Shown one piece after another: positions 8,415 through 16,086 of a stretch of 64,000 nt of DNA. This DNA is from Pedobacter polaris (GTDB lineage: Bacteria; Bacteroidota; Bacteroidia; Sphingobacteriales; Sphingobacteriaceae): positions 806,001-870,000 of the forward strand of contig NZ_SWBR01000001.1 of the NCBI RefSeq assembly GCF_005116505.1. The letters run 5' to 3'. Below the pieces are notes generated by a model. The model saw nothing but the letters and a program-made list of their open reading frames with translations, made no database searches and was not told the origin of the DNA. A program made the translations under genes and the position numbers. Numbering within the stretch: position 1 is the first letter of the stretch; the number at the start of each line of letters is the position of its first letter.

Positions 8415-9266
8415 TTATTTAACTACCAATAGTTTTTGGCCAATTTTAATGTTATTATCTATCATTTTGTTTAAAGCCTTTAGTTCATCAATTGTTAGTT
8501 TATAAAGTTGAGAGATTTTAAATAAAGTATCGCCCTGCTTAACTGTATAATAATTATCCGTTGGCGTTGTAGTTCCGGCTGTGGTTGGTGGGTCTTTTGG
8601 TGCAACATCTACAGGGGTAAATTTTTTCTTTTCTACCGGGATATTCGCATTTATCTCTGTAAAAACCTTATCCTCACGAGCAATTTTTTCTTTTTCAGAT
8701 TCTGGCGAGTCATATTGGTTCAGCTTATATTTTTCTATAATCCCAATAACCATGTCTGCATATTTTGGATTGGTTGCATAGCCAGCACTTTTTAATCCGA
8801 TTGCCCAATTTTTGTAGTCATTTTTATCTAACTCAAATAGAAAACTGTAGCGTTTGCGTTTTAAAAATGCTGAATGGTCTCTGTATGATTCTCTGGCATC
8901 TTTATAAACTCTAAAACAGTCATTATTTTGATCATCATCTTTATAATAGGCCTTCCCCTTCCAGTCTGCTGTACATTTTATACCAAAATGGTTATTTGCA
9001 TACTTTGCCAAACTACTACTACCACTACCAGATTCTATAATGCCCTGAGCTAAAGTAATACTAGCGGGAATGCCATTACTATTCATTTCTTCTATGGCCA
9101 CTGCTTTAAAAGCATCTATATAAGTTAATGTAGTATAGGTTGTATAATTAGGATTTTCTTTGTTTGCTGCCTTTTCAATTTGCTTATTATTGCGGCTATA
9201 TTGTCTTGATTTGCAAGCGCTTAAAAATAGAACAGCAATAACTAAAACGAGCGTAGTGTTTTTCAT
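8415..9266 (-). CDS. Lipoprotein N-acetylglucosaminidase (GH73-type) with C-terminal LysM
   Basis: A lipobox near FLSACKS (Cys 18) follows a short hydrophobic start. The glucosaminidase domain spans about 45-180 and has the family pattern IPASITLAQGIIESGSGSSSLA (catalytic Glu in IIESG), NNHFGIKC and YRDHSAFLKRKRY. A linker rich in P/T leads to one LysM at about 237-282 (YYTVKQGDTLFKISQLYKLT). It would cleave peptidoglycan glycan strands while anchored in a membrane and binding the wall through LysM. Its start overlaps the stop of the upstream paralogue by 4 bp (ATGA), so the pair is coupled. Confidence 0.9.
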   Translation of the reverse strand: MKNTTLVLVIAVLFLSACKSRQYSRNNKQIEKAANKENPNYTTYTTLTYIDAFKAVAIEEMNSNGIPASITLAQGIIESGSGSSSLAKYANNHFGIKCTADWKGKAYYKDDDQNNDCFRVYKDARESYRDHSAFLKRKRYSFLFELDKNDYKNWAIGLKSAGYATNPKYADMVIGIIEKYKLNQYDSPESEKEKIAREDKVFTEINANIPVEKKKFTPVDVAPKDPPTTAGTTTPTDNYYTVKQGDTLFKISQLYKLTIDELKALNKMIDNNIKIGQKLLVVK

Positions 9267-9967
9267 AATTTAATTTTTTGTCCAGGTTGTAGCGTAGCTG
9301 ATTTTAAGTTATTCTTTTTCATTAATGCTGCAGATGTTGTTCCAATTCGTTCTGCTATTTTATTTAAATTGTCGCCCTTTTTAATCGTGTAAAAAGAAGT
9401 TTTCTTGACAATAGATGATCTCGATTTTCGGCTATTTACTACAGCTTTTCTCTCTAATTCAACAGCAGGAATAACCACCTCAATATAATCGTCTGGTCTT
9501 TCGTCATACTGATAAAGTTCATACTTTTTAATTAAAGCAATTACTTGCGCAGACCAAGTACGACTATGCGCATAACCACCACGTTGAATTCCTCTTGCCC
9601 AGTTTTTATAATCATATTGATCGTATTTTTCAAAAAGGATATTGAAATAGCTCCTACTATGTAAAAAAGAAACAAAGTGATTGTATGAAGAATCTACTGT
9701 AGGGTAATCGCGATAAGCAGAGCGAATTTCTGTACTGTTATTACTGCCTTTAACGCCAAAATGATTATTCAAATAACGGGCAATTTTACTTTTACCTGCA
9801 GCTGATTCGTGTATAGCAACTCCAAGAATGATGCTCGCAGGTATTTCATGTTCCCGCATCAGCTCTTGTGCATGGTTTACATGTTCTGCTATGTAATCTT
9901 CGGTAGATTGTGCCTTAACAAAAATAGAGGTTAATAATAGAATGAATAAAGTAATCGTTTTTTTCAT
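9263..9967 (-). CDS. Secreted N-acetylglucosaminidase (GH73-type) with C-terminal LysM
   Basis: This 234-residue paralogue of the following gene has a standard signal peptide (MKKTITLFILLLTSIFVKAQ) and no lipobox. The glucosaminidase domain includes IPASIILGVAIHESAAGKSKIA (Glu in IHESA), NNHFGVKG and YDYKNWARGIQRGGYA. One LysM closes the protein (about 190-234, FYTIKKGDNLNKIAERIG). It overlaps the downstream lipoprotein paralogue by 4 bp. One free and one lipid-anchored copy produced together suggests wall hydrolysis at two locations. That split is inferred from the N-termini only. Confidence 0.9.
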   Translation of the reverse strand: MKKTITLFILLLTSIFVKAQSTEDYIAEHVNHAQELMREHEIPASIILGVAIHESAAGKSKIARYLNNHFGVKGSNNSTEIRSAYRDYPTVDSSYNHFVSFLHSRSYFNILFEKYDQYDYKNWARGIQRGGYAHSRTWSAQVIALIKKYELYQYDERPDDYIEVVIPAVELERKAVVNSRKSRSSIVKKTSFYTIKKGDNLNKIAERIGTTSAALMKKNNLKSATLQPGQKIKL

Positions 9968-10039
9968 TGTTAAATTGTTTTATTGCTCAATTGCTGGTTT
10001 GCACCAAATAAAACCACTAACTGATAATTGCCAATTGAA

Positions 10040-10672
10040 TTATTTTTTTCTTATTACAAAAAGCCCATCTCGTACTGGTAAAATTAATTTCTCAACTCTT
10101 TTATCTGCAGCAATTTGGTCATTAAAATTACTAATGTTTTTGGTGTCTTTATCTTGTGCATCATCCAACACTTTTCCACTCCATAGTACATTATCTACAA
10201 TGATAATTCCACCCGGTCTTACTTGGTTGAAAATCAAATTATAATATGTGCCATTGTTTTTTTTGTCAGCGTCTATAAAAACAATATCGAAAATCTCTTC
10301 ATTTAAAGTTTTTAAGCTGAGTTGCGCATCACCAATAATGTATTTTATTTTATCATTTAATGCAGATTTTGCAAAATTACCACGAACCATATCCTCTAGT
10401 TCTGCATTAATATCTAGTGTGTAAATGATCCCATCATTTGTTAATCCTTCTGCTAAACACAAAGTAGCATAACCGGTAAAAGTCCCAATTTCTAAAATCC
10501 TTTTAGGGTTGTTCATTTTACTTAACAAACTTAAAACCCTGCCTTGATAATGCCCACTTAACATGCGGGGCATTAAAACTTTAAGATGGGTTTCTCTATC
10601 TATTTGCTGAAGCAATTTATCTTCAGGTTCACAGTATTTTAAGAGTAAGTTTTGTAATTCTTCGCTAATCAT
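10040..10672 (-). CDS. Class I SAM-dependent O-methyltransferase (caffeoyl-CoA OMT-like)
   Basis: The 210-residue protein has the O-methyltransferase family 3 layout: SAM motif I LEIGTFTGYATLCLAEGL (about 68-85), the acidic loop IYTLDINAE, IGDAQLSLKTL, the metal-binding DIVFIDADKKN and the later IIVDNVLWSGKVLD. These residues fit the divalent-cation-dependent catechol-type methyltransferases. The true acceptor in bacteria is usually unknown. It lies 5 bp downstream of ruvX on the same strand, so they are probably co-transcribed, and 72 bp upstream of the glucosaminidase pair. Confidence 0.9.
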   Translation of the reverse strand: MISEELQNLLLKYCEPEDKLLQQIDRETHLKVLMPRMLSGHYQGRVLSLLSKMNNPKRILEIGTFTGYATLCLAEGLTNDGIIYTLDINAELEDMVRGNFAKSALNDKIKYIIGDAQLSLKTLNEEIFDIVFIDADKKNNGTYYNLIFNQVRPGGIIIVDNVLWSGKVLDDAQDKDTKNISNFNDQIAADKRVEKLILPVRDGLFVIRKK

Positions 10673-10677
10673 TGTGT

Positions 10678-11094
10678 TTATAAACGGTGTTGTTCCATAA
10701 AATATTGCAAAATTATAGTGGCTGCAATGGTATCTACTCTTTCCTTATCTCTTCTATCACTCTTTTTTAAGCCGCTTTCCATAATGGTACGCTCTGCCAA
10801 TTTTGAGGTAAATCGTTCATCAATCCAATATTGAGGTATAGTAGGGAAATTCTTTTTTAACAGTGTGGCAAAGCCTTTTGCATGTTGTTTAGAGTCAGAT
10901 GGTGTGCCATTCATCTGTATCGGATCGCCGATTACAAAACCTTCAACTTGCTCAGTAAGCAAGTACTTTTTTAAGAATTCTAAAATGTCTTTGGGATGCA
11001 CAGTATCCAAGCCTGTTGCAATAATTTGTAAAGGATCTGTAACGGCAACGCCGATGCGTTTAGTGCCATAATCAAAAGCAAGGATACGAGCCAT
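10678..11094 (-). CDS. ruvX: Holliday junction resolvase-like RuvX/YqgF
   Basis: Starting at the internal ATG at 11094 gives 138 residues beginning MARILAFDYGTKRIGVAVTD, the usual length and start for YqgF. The longer frame (to 11148) adds 18 residues without family support. The RNase H-like fold is marked by Asp7 in AFDYGTKRIG, the central GDPIQMNGTPSD strand-loop, DERFTS (about 99-104) and the C-terminal DRRDKERVDTIAATIILQ. YqgF takes part in 16S rRNA 5'-end maturation or junction resolution in other bacteria. It heads a short operon with the O-methyltransferase. Confidence 0.94.
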   Translation of the reverse strand: MARILAFDYGTKRIGVAVTDPLQIIATGLDTVHPKDILEFLKKYLLTEQVEGFVIGDPIQMNGTPSDSKQHAKGFATLLKKNFPTIPQYWIDERFTSKLAERTIMESGLKKSDRRDKERVDTIAATIILQYFMEQHRL

Positions 11095-11179
11095 ATCGCC
11101 AAAGATAAGACTTTTAGCGAAACAGGATTTTTTAGCCTGTTTAATCATTAGGCCTTTTTCATAACTTAACTATTTAATC

Positions 11180-11287
11180 CGTCATTCTCGTTAAGCGGGA
11201 ATTGTAAATGCAACAAAAGGATAATCAGCACACATAGATATGGTGCACAAATGTATTACGATGCCCAGTCAAGCTGAGCATGACGAG
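11180..11287. repeat. Dispersed repeat copy A (CGTCAT...ATGACG ends)
   Basis: This element begins CGTCATTCTCG, contains GCGGGAATTGTAAATGC and TTACGATGCCCAGTC, and ends TGAGCATGACGAG. Its ends are inverted relative to each other. Copy B at 11794-11879 shares the ends, an AATGC block and the TTACGAT.CCCA.TC.AG block. The two copies flank a single short gene on both sides. Confidence 0.65.
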
Positions 11288-11300
11288 TTATGAAAGAGGC

Positions 11301-11768
11301 CTAGTAATCCTTATAAGTAATTTTCTCCCTTTTAAACTGATGTTCGGGAATTCTTTTGAGCAAGTTAGTTGCTGGGTCTACATAAAAAGTAGAAGATTGA
11401 GAATTAGGAAGCTTGACAGGTTTTCCGTTCCAAGCGCCATAAACATTCCCTTCTTCATCAAAACTTACATTTGCTCTTGGTTCAGCATACCAAAAGATAC
11501 ATTCTTTGTATTCATTTAAATATTTAGGCTGAATGCGTTTTATAAATTCAGAATAAATAAAATCAAAATCTTGGTCAACATAGTTGTTCAACCATTTTTT
11601 AACCAGTCCTGTATCTAAAAATGATTTTGAAGTTTTAACACTTTCCCTTAAGGGGAGTTCATTTAACAAATTCAAATCAGCAACTCTATCATCGGAGTAA
11701 TCACCTTTAACTTTATACTTCGATTTAGAACCAGATGACTTTCTAAGCAACCATTTTTCTTCCTTCAT
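11301..11768 (-). CDS. Hypothetical protein, 155 residues, between two repeat copies
   Basis: The protein is soluble and charged, with no signal peptide or membrane helix. It starts MKEEKWLLRKSSGSKSKYKV; the middle (about 55-100) looks helical and the second half has WYAEPRANVSFDEEGNVYG and STFYVDPATNLLKRIPEHQF. It ends near a repeat copy, and its start is 25 bp from the other copy. I do not recognise the family and assign no function. The ATG, coding-like composition and lack of a competing frame on the other strand support it as real. Confidence 0.6.
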   Translation of the reverse strand: MKEEKWLLRKSSGSKSKYKVKGDYSDDRVADLNLLNELPLRESVKTSKSFLDTGLVKKWLNNYVDQDFDFIYSEFIKRIQPKYLNEYKECIFWYAEPRANVSFDEEGNVYGAWNGKPVKLPNSQSSTFYVDPATNLLKRIPEHQFKREKITYKDY

Positions 11769-11793
11769 TTAGATTAACTGTTTAGATTAAAAT

Positions 11794-11879
11794 CGTCATT
11801 CCCGTGAAAACGGAAATCTTAATGCGTGTAAATTACTAATTTTTTGCATTACGATACCCAATCGAGTTGGGTATGACGG
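11794..11879. repeat. Dispersed repeat copy B (CGTCAT...ATGACG ends)
   Basis: This copy begins CGTCATTCCCGTG, then CGGAAATCTTAATGC, and ends TTACGATACCCAATCGAG followed by TTGGGTATGACGG. It contains an inner palindrome TACCCAATcgagTTGGGTA (about 11855-11873). It is shorter than copy A (11180-11287), with which it shares both ends. Confidence 0.65.
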
Positions 11880-11909
11880 ATTAGTGATTGGTCACCAACT
11901 GAAAACTGA

Positions 11910-14330
11910 CTAAGATCCAGCCCTGTTAATTTCATCTCCAGCACCACCAGTAGAGCGTTTAGCCGCTTTAAGTGGCTTGCCAAAGCGATAGCTAAAACCA
12001 ACGTTTAATACTTGGCTATCCCTCCATAAAATGAAATACTCACTAGCTCCCGGAAAATCCGTTACGCCTTCCATAGATTGGGTATAGAAGATGTCACGAC
12101 CTGTTAATCTTATTGTTCCTTTTCCTTTTAAAACAGTTTTAGCTAAGCCTGCTGATAATTGCCCGGTTGGTGATAATAATTCTTGCAAGTCATTGCGGTT
12201 TTTGGTTGTATAAAAACCAGAAATTTCACCATTTAAAGTAGTACTAATTTTAAACTGATTATTTAAACTGGTATGCAATTGCTTAATTGAAGATTTATAA
12301 TCAACATTTTGGTAACCACTTAATCTTTTATAATTGAAATTGCTTTGCGCTATTAAAGACCACCATTTGAAAGGTGAAACTTGCAGTGAAATTGAAGCAC
12401 CAAGGTTATGCATTTGCCCAACATTACCTTCAGTATAAACTAAAATATCATTTCCTTCTGATAAGAATAATTGAGAGAAATAGTTTTTGATATTGCTATA
12501 GGAAATGGTAGTTGTAAGCATTTGTTTGTATGAGTGGCTTAGCTCAAAATTGTAAGTATATTGTGGTAAAAATGCAGGATTTCCCCTCTGGTAAGTGTAT
12601 TTATTAATGATAAAAACGAAAGGATTTAATTTTTGATAAGCTGGCCTATCAATTCTTCTGCCAGCAGTTAATGAAAATGAGTTTAAAGAATCAACATCAT
12701 ATGATATAAAACCAGATGGAAAAAAATCCTGATAAGTTTTATTAAAAATGCTCCCAGCTTGAATGACATTACCTAATTGATTAGCTTTATAATGCGTGTT
12801 TTCATAACGAATGCCAACCTGATAACTTATCTTTTTTAGCTTTTGCTCAATGCTCGTATAAACGGAGTTGATATTTTCTTTGTATAAAAAGTGATTGCTT
12901 TTGTATAAATCTGGCTGCCAAACAGTACCGTTAAACTTGCTGTAAGCTGCAGTATTATCGGTATTAATTACAGATGATTTTAGCCCTACTTCTAACCTAG
13001 CTGTTTTACCCAACTGTGCGGTATAATCTGCTTTGGCAGCAAATATTTCTAATTCTGAAGGGATAAGACCCCTTGACCCTTGGTTATAAGATACAGTTCC
13101 TGTACGGATATTATTAAAGGCCTGATCATTATCTACACTATATTTTAAATAATCTACATCAAACCCAATATCTTGTGTTTTATTAATGTTATGACGACCA
13201 TAAAGGTTTACAGAACCATTCTTTAATTTAAAATCGGAAGTGCTATAAGTAGAAATTGCGGAGTCTACCACATTTGTTGGGCTTAACCAAGTTGCAATAG
13301 CATCACTTTTTCCATCTCTTTTTACTAAAACACCAGAGAGTGTTACACCAAAAGTTGTTTTTTCTGATGCGTAAAAATCTAATCCAGTTTTTAAAGAGTT
13401 ATTTTTTCCAATGTTTCCTAAATAAGATGGTTGATCTAGTGATGCAGTAGTAGCACCCGAATTGTCGAAATATTTACGCAGGGCATAAATGGAGGTGAAG
13501 CCTTTATTGTAATTAAAACCATAATTTAAGAAGGTGTTAAACATTCCTTTTCTATAATTTAATACTAAGGAGTTGTTGTTCTTGATGTATTTTCCTTGAC
13601 CAACATTGGTTAAAAAGTTACCATTAAACCCTTCTTGTTTGTTCTTTTTGGTTTTAATATTAATGATACCTGCATTTCCACTTGCATCATATTTTGCAGA
13701 AGGACTTGTAATCAGCTCAATTTGGTTAACTTGAGAAGAACTCATACTACTCAAAAGGTTATTTAATTCAGTTCCTGATAAATAAGTTGGTTTATCATCA
13801 ATCATTACTAAAACACTAGCCTTGCCTTGTAAACTAATTCCACCATTTTTATCAACCATCACCCCAGGAGATTTTTCTAAAACTTCTAAAACAGTTGTGC
13901 CGGCATTGGTTATAGATGCATCAACATTCACTACTGTTTTGCCATTAGTTCGTTGCACAAAGGGCTTTCGGGAAGTAACAGTAACTTCATTTAAGTTTTT
14001 AGTAGTAGCATTTAAGTTTACTGTTAGGGTTTTTGCAATAGGGCTCTCGAATCCTGTTGTTTTGTTGTTATGGCCTACTGCAATTACCGTTGCCGTATAC
14101 TTTCCCGCTGCTCCAATTTGAAAAAAAGCTACACCTTTTACATTTGTAATCGCCGCTTTAAGTAATGCTTGCTGATTGGCTTTGCGTAATTCTACAGTTG
14201 CATTTTCAATGGGTTTTTGTTGATCGTCTAAAACGGTAATACTAAAATCTGAGTTTGCGATTTGAGCTTTTAAAACCCCATTGCTGGCAAAGCAAACGGC
14301 TATAAAAACGAATTTAATTAGAAGTTTCAT
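11910..14330 (-). CDS. TonB-dependent receptor-type outer-membrane beta-barrel family protein
   Basis: The 806-residue outer-membrane protein has a signal peptide (MKLLIKFVFIAVCFASNGVLKAQ). A CarboxypepD_reg/Cna-B-like domain follows (about 28-110, ITVLDDQQKPIENATVELRK). A plug domain sits at about 120-225 with TNGKTVVNVDASITNAGTTVL and the 'LEKSPGVMVDKNGGISLQGK' segment. A C-terminal barrel with FFPSGFISYDVD and the LTAGRRIDRPAYQKLNPF signature completes it. This matches the 'outer membrane beta-barrel family 3' group; it is not a SusC. No SusD partner is next to it. A MarR regulator lies 40 bp upstream on the same strand, so the two likely form one transcript. The substrate is unknown. Confidence 0.9.
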   Translation of the reverse strand: MKLLIKFVFIAVCFASNGVLKAQIANSDFSITVLDDQQKPIENATVELRKANQQALLKAAITNVKGVAFFQIGAAGKYTATVIAVGHNNKTTGFESPIAKTLTVNLNATTKNLNEVTVTSRKPFVQRTNGKTVVNVDASITNAGTTVLEVLEKSPGVMVDKNGGISLQGKASVLVMIDDKPTYLSGTELNNLLSSMSSSQVNQIELITSPSAKYDASGNAGIINIKTKKNKQEGFNGNFLTNVGQGKYIKNNNSLVLNYRKGMFNTFLNYGFNYNKGFTSIYALRKYFDNSGATTASLDQPSYLGNIGKNNSLKTGLDFYASEKTTFGVTLSGVLVKRDGKSDAIATWLSPTNVVDSAISTYSTSDFKLKNGSVNLYGRHNINKTQDIGFDVDYLKYSVDNDQAFNNIRTGTVSYNQGSRGLIPSELEIFAAKADYTAQLGKTARLEVGLKSSVINTDNTAAYSKFNGTVWQPDLYKSNHFLYKENINSVYTSIEQKLKKISYQVGIRYENTHYKANQLGNVIQAGSIFNKTYQDFFPSGFISYDVDSLNSFSLTAGRRIDRPAYQKLNPFVFIINKYTYQRGNPAFLPQYTYNFELSHSYKQMLTTTISYSNIKNYFSQLFLSEGNDILVYTEGNVGQMHNLGASISLQVSPFKWWSLIAQSNFNYKRLSGYQNVDYKSSIKQLHTSLNNQFKISTTLNGEISGFYTTKNRNDLQELLSPTGQLSAGLAKTVLKGKGTIRLTGRDIFYTQSMEGVTDFPGASEYFILWRDSQVLNVGFSYRFGKPLKAAKRSTGGAGDEINRAGS

Positions 14331-14370
14331 TTGTGTGTTTGTTAAAAATATTTCTTAGTGTTTGCATGTT

Positions 14371-14811
14371 TCAAACATGGCAATTACTTATTATTTGCTG
14401 TAATAGGGTTTTCATTTGGGCTACCTGTTCAGTATCAATGTTTTTTAAAGCTGCAGCTCTGTTCTGTTTGGCGATCTCATTCACATCAATGGTAATTTTT
14501 TTGCCGCTTTCGGTTAAAGTTAAATTTACTCTTCGTCTATCTAAGGCATGAACTGCTCGGTTTAAATAACCTGCGTTTACTAAGAGCTGAATAATTCGAG
14601 TAATAGATGCGTTATCCTTAAAAACAATTTTACTAATATCATTTTGTGTAATGCTTGGATTTTCGGCAACGCTTTTTAAAATCAACCACTGATCTATCGT
14701 AATGTCATACCCAGCTTTGCGCACATTACGTTGCGAAAACTGATTGTAAGTTCTAAAACACTTGTCTAGAGTGTAAAGTAAGGTGTCGTTTAATTTTTCC
14801 ATGCCATACAA
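14371..14811 (-). CDS. MarR family transcriptional regulator
   Basis: This 146-residue winged-helix regulator has the MarR layout: helices NQFSQRNVRKAGYDITIDQWLILKSVAENP, the HTH at about 53-75 (SITQNDISKIVFKDNASITRII), and the wing LDRRRVNLTLTESGKKI with the conserved DRR. The C-terminal helices dimerise. A start at 14802 (MEKLND) is equally possible. It directly precedes a TonB-type receptor gene. A perfect dyad TTGATATATCAA lies 24 bp before the start and is a likely autoregulatory site. Confidence 0.92.
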   Translation of the reverse strand: MYGMEKLNDTLLYTLDKCFRTYNQFSQRNVRKAGYDITIDQWLILKSVAENPSITQNDISKIVFKDNASITRIIQLLVNAGYLNRAVHALDRRRVNLTLTESGKKITIDVNEIAKQNRAAALKNIDTEQVAQMKTLLQQIISNCHV

Positions 14812-14834
14812 AAATAAAAATGTCTAATCAATAA

Positions 14835-14846
14835 TTGATATATCAA
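14835..14846. promoter_or_regulatory. Perfect 12-bp dyad, probable MarR operator
   Basis: TTGATATATCAA is a perfect palindrome between the divergent MarR (start 14811, minus) and delta' (start 14937, plus) genes. MarR proteins commonly bind TTG-N-CAA type dyads over their own promoters. Assignment is by position and symmetry. Confidence 0.5.
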
Positions 14847-14936
14847 CTAATATTTTACAAAGTGAAAATTCTATTACCTTAATCTTTACTCCTTGCTCTT
14901 TATTCTTTTCTCCAAACAATTTCTTATTTTGCACCA

Positions 14937-16085
14937 ATGCAGTTTAAAGAGATTATAGGTCAGGAAAGCTTAAAAGAACATTTGATACAAACCGTTGTAG
15001 AAAACCGGGTTAGTCATGCTCAATTGTTTTTATCAGCAGAGGGAAGTGGTGCTTTGCCGTTAGCAATTGCCTATGCTCAATACATTAATTGTCAAAATAG
15101 AACAACTACAGATAGTTGCGGCGGATGTTCGTCATGCCGTAAATATGAAAAATATATCCATCCAGATTTACATTTTTCTTATCCATTTTTTGCTTCAAAG
15201 GATGTAAAAATTGCAGTAGATGTACTCGAAGAATGGAGAAGTATGCTGCTAGAAGATCCCTATTTCGATTTGGATATTTGGCGCTCAAAACTTAGTGCAG
15301 AGAATAAACAGGCAAATATTAATATTGCTGAGTGTCACGACATCATCAAAAAATTAAGTTATAAAGCTTTCGAAGCCGACACTAAAGTTTTGATCATGTG
15401 GTTGCCAGAATTTTTAGACAGGGAAGGGAATGCATTGCTAAAAATTATAGAAGAACCACCTGCAAATACCTTGTTTATTCTGGTTGCCCAAAATCAAGAA
15501 CAAATTTTATCAACTATTTTGTCACGTACCCAAATTGTTAAAATACCCAAATTAACAGATACTGACATTGAAAATTACTTAATTGATAAATCGCAGTTAT
15601 CAGAAAATCAGGCTACTGAATATAGCTTTTTGGCCGATGGGAACTTAATAGAGGCAAAGGCGTTATTGAATGATACCCCAAATAACAACGCCAGTTATTT
15701 TGCAGAATGGTTACGGATGGGATTTGGAAATAAAGTACCGGCAATGATTGCTTTTACAGATACGGCTGCTAGCTGGGGAAGAGAAAATCAAAAGAACTTC
15801 CTAAAATATGGGATTAATTTTTTACGTGAATGTAGCTTATTATTAAGCGGGGCTGATGATTTGGTGAAATTACCACATCAAACACTAGAGGTAGCGGTAA
15901 AATTAACAACGCATGTATTAAATTTAGCAATGGTAGAAGCACTAATTAATGAATTGGAGCAAGCGCATTACCACATAGAACGCAATGCGAATCCTAAAAT
16001 TCTGTTTTTAGATGTATCTTTACAATTAGTTAAAATAATTAAGTTTAAATCGCTCCCTAAAGGGACTCAATATATATACAATTAA
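14937..16085 (+). CDS. holB: DNA polymerase III subunit delta' (HolB-like)
   Basis: This 382-residue clamp-loader subunit starts MQFKEIIGQESLKEHLIQTV, the standard opening of delta' and gamma/tau. VSHAQLFLSAEGSGALPLAIAYA occupies the P-loop region but lacks the GKT/S lysine, as expected for the non-ATPase delta'. A zinc-binding set CQN...CGGCSSC lies at about 47-64, and LIMWLPEFLDREGNALLKIIEEPP (about 154-178) contains the conserved 'NALLKxLEEPP'. LSRTQIVKIPKL is the sensor SRC-like region, with SRT replacing SRC. It is followed at 1 bp by ricT and then gldH, a conserved Bacteroidota gene order. Confidence 0.92.
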   Translation: MQFKEIIGQESLKEHLIQTVVENRVSHAQLFLSAEGSGALPLAIAYAQYINCQNRTTTDSCGGCSSCRKYEKYIHPDLHFSYPFFASKDVKIAVDVLEEWRSMLLEDPYFDLDIWRSKLSAENKQANINIAECHDIIKKLSYKAFEADTKVLIMWLPEFLDREGNALLKIIEEPPANTLFILVAQNQEQILSTILSRTQIVKIPKLTDTDIENYLIDKSQLSENQATEYSFLADGNLIEAKALLNDTPNNNASYFAEWLRMGFGNKVPAMIAFTDTAASWGRENQKNFLKYGINFLRECSLLLSGADDLVKLPHQTLEVAVKLTTHVLNLAMVEALINELEQAHYHIERNANPKILFLDVSLQLVKIIKFKSLPKGTQYIYN

Positions 16086-16086
16086 T

